64,000 nt of DNA from Algoriphagus ornithinivorans (GTDB taxonomy: Bacteria > Bacteroidota > Bacteroidia > Cytophagales > Cyclobacteriaceae), in assembly GCF_900115305.1 (NCBI RefSeq), contig NZ_FOVW01000003.1:248001-312000 (forward strand), written 5' to 3'. The notes beneath the pieces were generated by a model. That model made no database searches. It was not told where the DNA came from and saw only the letters and a program-made list of their open reading frames with translations. Each line of letters begins with the position of its first letter. Position 1 is the stretch's first letter. Position numbers and translations under genes: made by a program. Below are positions 56,001 through 64,000 of the stretch, piece by piece.

Positions 56001-56332
56001 AACTACTTTTTGATCAGAACATATCATCTAAGATAGTTAGACTTTTAGAGGAAAAATTTCCAGGTTCCACACATGTTCTTTTTGAAGGGTTAGAGAATGC
56101 TCCAGACTTGAAAATCTTTAATTTTGCAAAGAAAAATGGATATGCAATTGTCACCTTCGATTCAGACTTTGTTGATTTGAGTCTAGTAAAAGACTCTCCA
56201 CCCAAAATTATTTGGCTGAGATCTGGTAATTTGACAACCACTAATATTTCCAGACTTCTTTTAAACAATTCCAGTAACGTTCAACATTTTTTGGAATCCA
56301 AAGAAAAATCGATTTTGGAAATAAATCGATAA
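55997..56332 (+). CDS. DUF5615 PIN-like toxin
   Basis: A 111-residue PIN-like protein: the N-terminal acidic residue is in KLLFDQNIS, with IVTFDSDFVDLS and a later acidic pattern of the Mut7-C/DUF5615 type, presumed RNase toxins. The start codon is TTG at 55997, overlapping the antitoxin stop (TTGA); no nearby in-frame ATG exists, which favours low, coupled translation. With the preceding gene it forms a complete type II toxin-antitoxin pair. Confidence 0.82.
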   Translation: MKLLFDQNISSKIVRLLEEKFPGSTHVLFEGLENAPDLKIFNFAKKNGYAIVTFDSDFVDLSLVKDSPPKIIWLRSGNLTTTNISRLLLNNSSNVQHFLESKEKSILEINR

Positions 56333-56690
56333 AATTCAGTGAACTAAAAACAACCACTCAGAAAGAATTTATTGTTCTAAGTAGAAGAATAAATAACAGG
56401 GAATAATCGGAAAAAATATTTTATAAAATGGGTATCCGATTACATTAAATTTAGATTTTTAGCAGGCAGTATTATTTTCGGTTCCGCCTTCTCATACCGC
56501 AAAATGAAAATTCGTGTTTTTAAACTGGAAGGAAGATTACTTGCAGAGTAATAAAACCTCCTCAAACAATCTTCAATTAGTATACTAAGCTTTCTTTTTT
56601 GTATAATTAAAGAACGGTCAGTTTTTAAAAGAGCTTCCCAATGTTTCCCATTCTTTCGCAGGAAAATGAATTGGCTATAAATGTTAATGC
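56333..56690. other. Non-coding 358-nt region
   Basis: A+T-rich stretch between the toxin gene and the channel gene. A 15-codon frame (56504-56551) lacks support. No RNA, terminator or repeat was recognised. Confidence 0.6.
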
Positions 56691-58649
56691 ATGAAAAGAC
56701 TTAGAATAAAAGAGAGTATTAAATTTTTTCTTGAACGCCAGTTTGTCAAAGGAGCTTACGTTCAATTGCTGTATGTAGCATTATTGATTGGATTGATATC
56801 ACTGATTGGGGGGCTGCTTGTCTTGCCATCAGGAGAACCCACAGGGAATCTTGGAGAAGCAGTTTGGTGGGCCTTTTTACGATTGTCTGATCCTGGATAT
56901 CTAGGAGATGATGAGGGCAACTGGAGACGCTTTATATCCACTATACTTACGGTGCTAGGATATGTGGTTTTCTTGGGTTCGATGGTGGCTATTATTACCA
57001 CCTGGATGAATACCAAAATCCGAAGCCTGGAACAAGGTTTTACGCCGGTTGCAGCAAAGAATCACATTTTGATTTTAGGCTGGAACTCCAAGACAAGCTA
57101 TACTGTAGGAGAAATTATCCAGTCTGTTGGCAGATTAAGAAGATTTTTGAAGTTTTATGGAGCCAGAAGACTGAACTTGATCATTCTTGCAGAAGATGTG
57201 ACACCCGAGCATGTTCAGGAACTCCGAAGCAATCCTCTGATCGGAAAAGCTGCTGATGATATTGTGCTTCGCTCCGGGATACCCATTGACCCTGAAGACC
57301 TCAAACGAGTCGACAGTCTCAATGCGGCTGCTATCATTATTCCCAGTTCCTCCTATACAGATCAAGAACTAGTTACCCCTGATGTAGAAACTATTAAAAC
57401 TTTATTATCGCTCAATGCCGCCGCAGAGGAGTCTTCCGGAAATCAAAATTTCCCTTATGTGGTGGCTGAAATCCAAGATGACAACAAAATAGACGCCGCC
57501 TATCGGGCCTACTCTGGACCGATGGAGGTAATTGGGAGCAACACCATTATCAGCAGGCTGATTGCTCAAAACATACGACTTCAAGGCTTATCTGTGGTAT
57601 ACAATGAGCTATTGAGTCATAGCGTACACAACAATCTTTATTGCAGAGAATACCCTGAAGTCAATGGGAAAACGATTCATGATCTCAGGTCTGCATTTCC
57701 AAAGGCTGTTATCTTAGGTCTTGTGAGATATAATGGTGTGGAGCCTACTCCCATGCTCAATGTAGCACCGGAATTTGTACTGGAAGAAAATGACAGGCTG
57801 GTGCTTATGGCCAGAAGTTCCTCGGATATTGAACTGAAAACCAACATAGCCAACAATCCAGAGCCCCCTATTCAGATCAAGGAAAAGTTAAAAGTAGAAG
57901 AGCAGTCAGGAGTTGTAAAAATCCTGATTTTAGGATGGAATTACCATATTCCAGCTTTGGTTCGGGAGCTGAGCACCTATGAAGATGAGTACTATGATAT
58001 TACCATCGTGGCAGTTTATCCCAAAGAAAAAAGAGAGGCTAGACTGGAAAAAATAAAAAGCATTTCCGAGCGGATAAGAATTCAGCATTTAGAAGAAGAC
58101 TTTGTCAACGATAACATCCTGCAAAAGCTTGATATTTCTGCATTCGATAATATTATCTTGGTCAGTAGTGGGAGAATTCTAGAAAAAGAAGAAGCCGATG
58201 CCCGAACCATTGTGGGCTATGTCTTGCTGGAAGAACTACTAGAAAAACTCGATAAAAAGCCCAATGTCTTATTAGAGCTTTCGGATCCGCACAATGAGAC
58301 TTTATTGAGGAAATACAAGGCAGAAGTGATTATTAGCCCTTTAATCCTAAGCAATCTCTTAGCTGGTACTGCTTTGCAAAGAGAAGTAAACAGCATTTTT
58401 AAAGAGCTATTTACTGCGGGAGGAGCAGAAATCATTTTCAGAAGCATACAAGAATATGGCTTGAATCCTGGGCAGATTCCTTTTAGACAATTAGAAGACA
58501 AGGCATCTGAGTTTGGAGAAATTGCTCTGGGAATATATAAGCCCAATTCCTTGAAAAAGGAGCAGCAACTCATTCTCAACCCTGAAAAAAATAGAAATCT
58601 GGAGATCAGTACGGAGGTTCTATTGGTGGTTTTGACGACGGTTTATTGA
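56691..58649 (+). CDS. CASTOR/POLLUX-like ion channel
   Basis: A 652-residue membrane protein with two N-terminal hydrophobic segments flanking a pore-like RLSDPGYLGDDEGNWRR loop, then two RCK/TrkA-N-type Rossmann modules, HILILGWNSKTSY and VKILILGWNYHIP, each followed by a TrkA-C-like region. This matches the bacterial CASTOR/POLLUX/DMI1-like channel family, where pore selectivity differs from classic potassium channels. Cation flux controlled by cytosolic ligand binding is the expected role. It stands alone in its region, next to the integrase. Confidence 0.8.
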   Translation: MKRLRIKESIKFFLERQFVKGAYVQLLYVALLIGLISLIGGLLVLPSGEPTGNLGEAVWWAFLRLSDPGYLGDDEGNWRRFISTILTVLGYVVFLGSMVAIITTWMNTKIRSLEQGFTPVAAKNHILILGWNSKTSYTVGEIIQSVGRLRRFLKFYGARRLNLIILAEDVTPEHVQELRSNPLIGKAADDIVLRSGIPIDPEDLKRVDSLNAAAIIIPSSSYTDQELVTPDVETIKTLLSLNAAAEESSGNQNFPYVVAEIQDDNKIDAAYRAYSGPMEVIGSNTIISRLIAQNIRLQGLSVVYNELLSHSVHNNLYCREYPEVNGKTIHDLRSAFPKAVILGLVRYNGVEPTPMLNVAPEFVLEENDRLVLMARSSSDIELKTNIANNPEPPIQIKEKLKVEEQSGVVKILILGWNYHIPALVRELSTYEDEYYDITIVAVYPKEKREARLEKIKSISERIRIQHLEEDFVNDNILQKLDISAFDNIILVSSGRILEKEEADARTIVGYVLLEELLEKLDKKPNVLLELSDPHNETLLRKYKAEVIISPLILSNLLAGTALQREVNSIFKELFTAGGAEIIFRSIQEYGLNPGQIPFRQLEDKASEFGEIALGIYKPNSLKKEQQLILNPEKNRNLEISTEVLLVVLTTVY

Positions 58650-58784
58650 TTGAGCTTCAAAGCTATACCTATTGCTCTATTGGCAGATGGACAAAAAATC
58701 ATGATTATGTTCATTAAAAACTAAGGAGAAAGGAAACGGTTTTTAAAATTTATTTTAACTTGTTTTATCGTTTATTTTTTTCCG

Positions 58785-59897
58785 ATGAAAACAATTTTTA
58801 TCAAGAGCGCTATCATTCAAAAAAAAGCGGCAGTTCTGTTGGAATTTGCTTTTGATCATGAGTTGAAAGAACTGGTCAAGACTATTCCAGGAGCAAAGTG
58901 GAAGACGGATTTAAAGGCTTGGGCAGTCCCCTACTCTGATGATATTATATCTAATCTTTTAAACTTATTTAAGGGTAAAGCTTGGCTGGACTATAGCAAC
59001 TTTAAAAAATTGGTGGATCCGGAGGAATCTCAAAACATCAAGCTGGCGCCAAGCAGTGCGCACTCACTTGCTGAGCTCGAAAGATTTACGGACTGGATGC
59101 GTAATAGAAGATACTCTGAGTCTACCATTAAAAATTACACACAAAGTCTCAGTTTATTTTTCAGATTTACAGGGAACAAAAATCCGGAAGAAATTACTAA
59201 TGCTGATTTGGAATTATTTCACAAAGATTATATCCTAAGTAGAAACTATTCTGCTGCCTTCCAATCCTTGGTCATCAATGCCGTGAAGTTATATTTTTCA
59301 AACAGGCTCAAACGAAAACTGGAACCGATCGAAATTGAAAGACCCAAAACTCCAAGATTATTGCCTCACGTCCTGAGCAAAGAAGAAGTAAAAGCCATCC
59401 TAGGAGCTCATCAAAATATCAAGCACCGTACGATGCTAAGTTTAATTTACGCTTGTGGTCTTAGAAGGTCCGAGCTTTTGAATCTAAAACCACAGGACAT
59501 AGATTCAAAACGGGGCATGCTACGAATTAATCAAGGAAAAGGCAAGAAAGACCGTTTGGTGCCAATCAGTGAGAAAATTCTAGAATTGCTACGTGAGTGT
59601 TACAAATATGAAAAACCTAAAGTATATTTATTTGAAGGGCAAGTGGCTGGAGAAAAATATAGTGAAGGGAGTCTCCAAAAAGTTTTGAAATCAGCTTTAG
59701 ATAAATCAGGTATCAAAAGGCCGGTTACCTTGCATTGGTTGCGTCACTCTTATGCCACTCACCTATTGGAAAGTGGGACTGACCTACGATATATTCAGGA
59801 ATTACTCGGACATAATTCCAGTAAAACAACGGAGATCTATACGCATGTAAGTCAAAGGAGCCTTCAACAAATTCGAAGTCCTTTCGACAGCCTGTAA
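58785..59897 (+). CDS. Tyrosine recombinase, Xer/IntI-like, with N-terminal extra module
   Basis: A 370-residue site-specific recombinase. Catalytic residues are present: R227 (CGLRRSE), K252 (NQGKGKKDR), H317 and R320 (LHWLRH), H343 (LLGH), and nucleophile Y352 (EIYTHV). A core-binding SAM-like domain spans about 95-175. The first ~80 residues (VKTIPGAKWKTDLKAWAVPY) resemble a HARP-like module sometimes seen on Bacteroidota integrases. The tail RSPFDSL resembles the end of integron integrases, but the IntI-specific insertion before HxLRH is absent. It points towards the cassette-like array that starts 79 nt after its stop. It probably recombines those sites. Confidence 0.85.
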   Translation: MKTIFIKSAIIQKKAAVLLEFAFDHELKELVKTIPGAKWKTDLKAWAVPYSDDIISNLLNLFKGKAWLDYSNFKKLVDPEESQNIKLAPSSAHSLAELERFTDWMRNRRYSESTIKNYTQSLSLFFRFTGNKNPEEITNADLELFHKDYILSRNYSAAFQSLVINAVKLYFSNRLKRKLEPIEIERPKTPRLLPHVLSKEEVKAILGAHQNIKHRTMLSLIYACGLRRSELLNLKPQDIDSKRGMLRINQGKGKKDRLVPISEKILELLRECYKYEKPKVYLFEGQVAGEKYSEGSLQKVLKSALDKSGIKRPVTLHWLRHSYATHLLESGTDLRYIQELLGHNSSKTTEIYTHVSQRSLQQIRSPFDSL

Positions 59898-59921
59898 AAA
59901 AATAAAAGTTACCAAAGGTGC

Positions 59922-59950
59922 ATATACTTGACCTCATCTGGCAAGTATAT
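59922..59950. repeat. Inverted repeat after the integrase
   Basis: ATATACTTG and CAAGTATAT, perfect 9+9 bp, with an 11-nt spacer. No T run follows, so a terminator is doubtful. Position between integrase and first cassette suits a recombinase binding site. Confidence 0.5.
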
Positions 59951-59976
59951 TTAAAAAAGGTACAGCAATAAATAAG

Positions 59977-62810
59977 TTAGCAGCAAATTTATAGAACGAC
60001 AACACAGACAAGAATATGGCAAGAATTACAGAGACAAGAATAACATTAGCAGCCTTTATATATGGAATAGAGACTGACCTAAAAAACCTTATTAAAAAGT
60101 ATATTACACCTTTTCAAGAAGACATTACTTTTTTTCGAGACATTGAACTTGTTTCTAAAGTCGTTGACAGATTTAACAAAGAAAATCCAGGTGTTGACTA
60201 TAAAAGAAATATTGACGATATAATCGACTATATTGACTTTCACGACTCATTCGTAATTCTTAGAAAAAACAATGTTTTTCTTCCTAAACCAACATCGGAT
60301 TATCTAAATGAAATTTTCAAGGAACTATCTGACTTGACACCAATTAGGAACAGAGTAATGCACACACGCCCATTGCTCGGTGGCGACTTTTCAACTGTAT
60401 ACGATTTCATCCAAAAACTAAAGCATAATTCACCAATTGATTGGAAGATAACCATTGAGACAAGAGAGATTATTGAAAAAGACCCGTCTTACTTATTGAC
60501 ACTTCGTATTCCAACAACATCTGTTTATGAAGAAAAAAGTAAAGTAATTCATAATCTACCTATTCCTGACTTTGATGATACAGGATTTATTGGAAGAACT
60601 AAAGATGTTGAAGAAATCAAAAAATTAATTTTCTCCAACAAAGTTGTTAGCATTCTTGGTGACGGTGGTATTGGAAAAACAGCTTTGGCTGTAAAAGTTG
60701 CTTATGATTTAGTTGATATGGGTGAAAAATGTCCATTTGAACTTATTATTTGGACTTCCGCAAAAACTACAATGTTGACTTCAAAAGGAATTGAAGAAAT
60801 ATACACCGCAATTACAGACTACACGGGTTTAATTTCTGTAATCACTGACAGCATTGATACCTCTATAAAAGAGAATAAACTTGATGCTATCGTTGAATAT
60901 TTAGATTTGTTTAAAACACTTATAATTATTGACAATCTCGAAACTATACAAAGCGAAGAAGTTCGTGACTTCATTAGAAAAGCACAAACTAAATGCAATA
61001 TTGTAATTACTTCAAGAATTGGTTTAGGTGAGTTAGAATACCCGAGAACTTTAAGCGGATTAACAGAAAATGAGTGTGCAAAACTCATTAGAGAAATAGC
61101 AAGAATAAGAAATAGTGACATTCTAATGAAGTTGCCACAAAATACACTTGCAGATATTGCATCCAAACTTTATTACAATCCATTAGCTTTAAAATGGTTC
61201 GTGAGCACAGTTGAAATGGGAATTTCACCGCAAGAAGTTCTTAATAATAAAGATGATTTACTTAATTTCTGTCTAACAAATGTTTATGAAAAGCTTTCTA
61301 ATGGTGCAATTTCTGTTTTGAATTCAATTAGAGCATCAAGACGTAAACTAAGTAGTGCAGAGATATTATACCTATCTGATTATGATACTTTGGAAGCAAG
61401 GAAGTATTTAATTGAGCTCTTTAAAACTACTTTAATAAGTCGAGAAATAATGGACGCTTCAAATATTGAAGAAGTGTATTATTTCATACCTGATTTTGCA
61501 AAAGAATTTTTATCACATAAGCACCCTGTAGACCCTGAATACGTAAAGAGAATAACCAAAAAATCACGTGAACTAACATCAGGCATACACGAAATAAAGA
61601 AAGTCAATAGCTATAACGAGTTTTCTATTAATGCTCTGGCTTGTGAAACACCAAACCAAAGGATTGCAGCCAAGCTACTTTCTGAAGCATTAAGCTATTC
61701 AAGAGCTAACAATTACGAAAACGCATTTAGAAAAGTAAATGAAGCTAAAAGTGTTGACCCTAATTACTACGAAGTTTACAGAGTTGGAGCATTCTTGAAA
61801 GCATCGAGCGGTGATACTCTAAGTGCGGAAGAAGATTATCTCTCGGGGTTGGAGATTGCACCAAATAATCCCCGATTATTGTATTTCTATGCTCAATTTT
61901 TACTTTTCTATCTTGAAGACACAAAGAAAGCATTAGAATGTGCAGAGAAAGTTTTTGAGTTAAAACCTGAGCATCCATTTTCATCGTTTCTATTTGCTCG
62001 TTGCTACAATGTGATGAAGGAGTATAACAAAGCAATTCAAATTATAAGAAACCTTATTTCAAAAGCTAAGCTCGACCCACTTAATTTGAGAATGGCATAT
62101 ACTGAACTGATTTCACTTTACGCCAACAGTGGTCAGAGTTATCTTAAAGTTCAAAGCGACATAAATAGTGGTGTAAGCCACTTTAAAAAATCCTTTGAAG
62201 TATTTGAAGAATGTGTTAAACAAAATATTGTAGACACTAAAATGCTCAAGAACTTTTATGACGCTCTCTATACTTTCATAAGTATGTTGCCACCAACAGA
62301 AATTGATGCAAACCATCAGTATGTAAAAGAACTAATTGAGCGAAATCAAAAACAAATTGGATTGATAATTTCTAATAGACGAGTAATTTTAAAATATGCC
62401 GAGAAATTTGAAGATGACAGTTTGAACTATGTAATTGACTTTGAAATTTCAGAAGGAACAAAAATTGGGAATATTGTAAAAACACAAAATGACAGTTACG
62501 TTTTCATAGAATCGGACAACGATAGATTTTTTGCTCACATAACTTCTTTTCCTGACATCAGAACAACAACTGAATTAAAGAAAATCAAAGAAGGACAATT
62601 AGTAACATTTGAAGAAGGTTTTAACGACAAAGGAGTATGTGCTAAAAATGTGAAAATAATGACGACATAAAAAGAAAATCTGCTGCTAACAGCGGTTTGG
62701 CGTAATGGCGGGTTCAGTGCTTCGTATGACAGTTTTGTGGTAGGTTCAAGTGCAGTTCTTCGATTGAACTTTTGTGCTAAAAATCCGCCACTACGCCAAG
62801 CCGCAAAACG
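59977..62810 (+). mobile_element. Putative integron-like gene cassette carrying the HEPN-NB-ARC gene
   Basis: Boundaries follow the attC rule. The junction GTTAGCAGC (59976-59984) begins the unit, its exact complement GCTGCTAAC (62682-62690) starts the terminal palindrome, and AACGTT (62808-62812) closes it, with exchange expected between G and TT. The unit holds one gene in the forward direction, as usual for cassettes, and lies directly after a tyrosine recombinase. Confidence 0.55.
60016..62670 (+). CDS. HEPN / NB-ARC ATPase / TPR / cold-shock-like protein
   Basis: An 884-residue STAND-type protein. Order: HEPN-like domain (about 1-180) with the RNase motif Rx4H at R111-H116 (RNRVMH); NB-ARC ATPase with FIGR at 191, Walker A GDGGIGKT (215-222), Walker B LIIIDN (302-307), VITSRIG sensor and NPLALKWF; TPR-like helical repeats (about 555-740); and a C-terminal cold-shock/S1-like beta domain (about 812-884; VKTQNDSYVFIES, FFAHITSF, GVCAKNVK). 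Sensor repeats plus ATP switch plus predicted RNase suggest an abortive-infection defence protein; the RNA-binding end is unusual. The gene reads A+T-richer than its neighbours. It is the only gene of its cassette. Function is inferred from architecture. Confidence 0.8.
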   Translation: MARITETRITLAAFIYGIETDLKNLIKKYITPFQEDITFFRDIELVSKVVDRFNKENPGVDYKRNIDDIIDYIDFHDSFVILRKNNVFLPKPTSDYLNEIFKELSDLTPIRNRVMHTRPLLGGDFSTVYDFIQKLKHNSPIDWKITIETREIIEKDPSYLLTLRIPTTSVYEEKSKVIHNLPIPDFDDTGFIGRTKDVEEIKKLIFSNKVVSILGDGGIGKTALAVKVAYDLVDMGEKCPFELIIWTSAKTTMLTSKGIEEIYTAITDYTGLISVITDSIDTSIKENKLDAIVEYLDLFKTLIIIDNLETIQSEEVRDFIRKAQTKCNIVITSRIGLGELEYPRTLSGLTENECAKLIREIARIRNSDILMKLPQNTLADIASKLYYNPLALKWFVSTVEMGISPQEVLNNKDDLLNFCLTNVYEKLSNGAISVLNSIRASRRKLSSAEILYLSDYDTLEARKYLIELFKTTLISREIMDASNIEEVYYFIPDFAKEFLSHKHPVDPEYVKRITKKSRELTSGIHEIKKVNSYNEFSINALACETPNQRIAAKLLSEALSYSRANNYENAFRKVNEAKSVDPNYYEVYRVGAFLKASSGDTLSAEEDYLSGLEIAPNNPRLLYFYAQFLLFYLEDTKKALECAEKVFELKPEHPFSSFLFARCYNVMKEYNKAIQIIRNLISKAKLDPLNLRMAYTELISLYANSGQSYLKVQSDINSGVSHFKKSFEVFEECVKQNIVDTKMLKNFYDALYTFISMLPPTEIDANHQYVKELIERNQKQIGLIISNRRVILKYAEKFEDDSLNYVIDFEISEGTKIGNIVKTQNDSYVFIESDNDRFFAHITSFPDIRTTTELKKIKEGQLVTFEEGFNDKGVCAKNVKIMTT

Positions 62811-62816
62811 TTGTGC
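62682..62816 (+). repeat. attC-like imperfect palindrome
   Basis: Arms 62692-62711 and 62785-62804 match at 18 of 20 positions when one is reverse-complemented, and the two differences are wobble-type. A smaller GTTCAA/TTGAAC pair lies in the central region. R'-like TGCTAAC opens it and GTTGTGC closes it. The size, about 130 nt, fits long attC sites. Confidence 0.55.
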
Positions 62817-62823
62817 TTCATTA
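62809..62823 (+). repeat. 15-mer junction repeat, copy 1
   Basis: CGTTGTGCTTCATTA, identical to 63448-63462, at the end of the attC-like palindrome and before the SnoaL-like gene. Confidence 0.75.
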
Positions 62824-62932
62824 TAATCAACCAAATCATGTATTGGAACCATTTGATAACAATAAGCAGAGAGTTTTAACTTACATTGAGAAAGAATTCG
62901 AATAGTTTTAATAAACCACAAAATTTTTCAAC

Positions 62933-63388
62933 ATGAAAACAAAACTACTTACACTTTTAACTTTTTTTTCCCTCCTATCAATAACTTTAACCCATGCGCA
63001 AGAAAGCACCTTAGAAAAGGACGTTAGGGAATTGCTTGATCAATACGGGAGTGCTGTGGGCAGTAAATCATTCTCAAAGATGGCAGACTGCTTCCACGAC
63101 GATGCGATGATCCTACCGGAGGGGAAACCAATTGTTAAAGGCCGGGAAGAGATCATCGAAAGTTTCAAATGGTTTGAATCCCTTGACTTTGCTGAACAGT
63201 TCATCATTGAAGAAGTAATCACGGCAGGTGAATATAGTATCGCCCGAACTAGAAATATAGGAAGCTGGAAAGATCCAAAGACGGCTGAAAGTGGAAACTT
63301 TGAAGTGAAAGGATTGCTGATATTAAAACCCGATCAAAATGGGGATTTAAAGATTTACAGGTATATGTTCAATAATAATGGAAAATAA
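62933..63388 (+). CDS. Exported SnoaL-like / DUF4440-type protein
   Basis: A 151-residue exported protein: signal peptide (LLTLLTFFSLLSITLTHA) then an NTF2-like fold with DVRELLDQYGSAVGSKSFSKMADCFHDDAMILPEGKPIVKG, the opening seen in SnoaL/DUF4440 proteins. Such domains act as isomerases, hydrolases or ligand binders; no activity is assignable. It lies within the second interval between 15-mer repeats, as a likely cassette gene. Confidence 0.75.
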   Translation: MKTKLLTLLTFFSLLSITLTHAQESTLEKDVRELLDQYGSAVGSKSFSKMADCFHDDAMILPEGKPIVKGREEIIESFKWFESLDFAEQFIIEEVITAGEYSIARTRNIGSWKDPKTAESGNFEVKGLLILKPDQNGDLKIYRYMFNNNGK

Positions 63389-63447
63389 GTATTCCTGCCA
63401 TAAATGTAATAGGCTACATTACTAGTTTAAGGTGAAAATAGCCTTAC

Positions 63448-63462
63448 CGTTGTGCTTCATTA
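63448..63462 (+). repeat. 15-mer junction repeat, copy 2
   Basis: CGTTGTGCTTCATTA, 18 nt before the DUF6090 start. A short GGCTA / TAGCC hairpin lies just upstream, but no R'-like complement of GTTGTGC was found before it. Confidence 0.7.
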
Positions 63463-63479
63463 CCAAAAACCGCTGCCCA

Positions 63480-64000
63480 ATGATAAATTTTTTTAGAAAA
63501 ATTAGACAAAACTTGCTTTCAGAAGGCAAAACTGGTAAGTATTTGAAATATGCAATCGGTGAAATTGTGCTTGTTGTTATTGGAATTTTAATAGCACTTC
63601 AGATTAATAATTGGAATCAGCAAAGAATATTAGAAAAGCAATCGCAACAAGTATTACTAAATCTAAGAGAGGAAATAAAGGAGAACAAAACTGAACTGGA
63701 AAGCGCTATTGAATTCTTGAAACAAAGAGTTGATAGACGAATTGAATATTTGAATAGTAGTGACCAGAATATTTCTGATTCTGAAAAGATAAAAAAGATT
63801 AGTACTATGGTCTTTTTCTATCTAGAAAGAATTGAACTACCCATAATTGAAAACGAACTCGGCCCTAATAAAAAGATTTTTCAATGGTCTGAACTTACAA
63901 AAAGTATGCAGAATCTTTCAGAATCCATTGGATATTATAATAAAGGAATAGAGTATCTAGAAAATGATGTGCATTCCAATATACTTCCTTATTTAGTTGA
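63480..64000 (+). CDS. DUF6090 family membrane protein (3' truncated)
   Basis: ATG at 63480 opens a frame running off the window, with at least 173 codons. The N-terminus INFFRKIRQNLLSEGK, then KYAIGEIVLVVIGILIALQINNW as one membrane segment, and a following helical region match the DUF6090 family common in Bacteroidota. Function is unknown. It starts 18 nt after the second 15-mer repeat, so it is a probable third cassette gene. Confidence 0.78.
   Translation, partial: MINFFRKIRQNLLSEGKTGKYLKYAIGEIVLVVIGILIALQINNWNQQRILEKQSQQVLLNLREEIKENKTELESAIEFLKQRVDRRIEYLNSSDQNISDSEKIKKISTMVFFYLERIELPIIENELGPNKKIFQWSELTKSMQNLSESIGYYNKGIEYLENDVHSNILPYLV

Noticed and set aside
56504..56551. 15-codon frame MKIRVFKLEGRLLAE
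   Set aside because: Too short, with no coupling, conservation evidence or promoter.
58785..59897. Recombinase as a prophage or ICE integrase
   Set aside because: No phage structural, replication or conjugation genes and no tRNA attachment site adjoin it; the flanking palindromes fit cassettes better.
63389..63447. A full second attC site before the DUF6090 gene
   Set aside because: Only a weak GGCTA/TAGCC hairpin is present and no AAC-type R' box complementary to GTTGTGC could be found.

Overview
The window reads as chromosome of a Bacteroidota bacterium, most likely Cytophagales/Cyclobacteriaceae (Algoriphagus-like). This is inferred from gene content: Reg_prop sensor kinases, LytTR regulators, YceI proteins, PnuC with a NadR-like kinase, DUF6090, paired UvrA proteins, M14/M28 peptidases and many Sec or lipoprotein signals. 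Start sites rarely show a Shine-Dalgarno sequence and a few show the Bacteroidota -7 motif TAnnTTTG. No rRNA, CRISPR array or complete insertion sequence was seen.

Layout. 1-5288: signalling block of two related histidine kinases (the first cut by the window start), a lone receiver, and a receiver fused to a class III nucleotide cyclase. 5363-8983: large exported propeller-amidohydrolase. 9198-10675: YitT membrane protein and HD phosphohydrolase. 10672-17216 (minus): six-gene ebo cluster, eboA to eboF, with a perfect 10+10 bp palindrome in its divergent promoter region. 17391-24937: RDD protein, lipoprotein, M28 peptidase, CE15-like esterase, serine hydrolase, and a minus-strand pnuC / NadR-like kinase / sulfatase operon. 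25013-28371 (minus): exported lipoprotein translationally coupled to a protein resembling the N-terminal part of VioB/RebD. 28434-33545 (minus): giant protein with a pseudokinase-like N-terminus, AAA ATPase, helical repeats, GAF and adenylate cyclase. 33859-36675 and 49938-52769: two full-length UvrA paralogues. 36728-36818: degenerate tRNA-Val-like gene carrying a palindrome in its T loop. 37015-49821: two M14 peptidases, AAA_14 ATPase, Tat-exported carboxylesterase, YceI/porin/YceI group, a phosphorylase-like protein lacking the PLP lysine, and a VOC protein. 52850-55531: LytS-type kinase and two LytTR regulators. 55779-56332: DUF433/DUF5615 toxin-antitoxin pair. 56691-58649: CASTOR/POLLUX-like channel.

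58785 to the end is the most unusual part. A Xer/IntI-like tyrosine recombinase with an extra N-terminal module is followed by what looks like a cassette array. Cassette 1 holds one A+T-rich gene encoding HEPN + NB-ARC ATPase + TPR + cold-shock-like domain, an architecture that suggests a defence protein. The cassette begins with GTTAGCAGC, and the exact complement GCTGCTAAC opens a roughly 130-nt imperfect palindrome at its end, as expected of an integron attC site. The next two genes (SnoaL-like; DUF6090) are each preceded by the identical 15-mer CGTTGTGCTTCATTA. The recombinase lacks the IntI-specific insertion, so this could be an integron-like system run by a non-canonical integrase.

Functional links that can be argued from position: HK-HK-RR-RR/cyclase suggests phosphorylation-controlled cAMP output; eboA-F suggests export or processing of a small-molecule precursor; PnuC with a NadR-like kinase suggests nicotinamide riboside salvage; YceI-porin suggests an envelope lipid or stress function.
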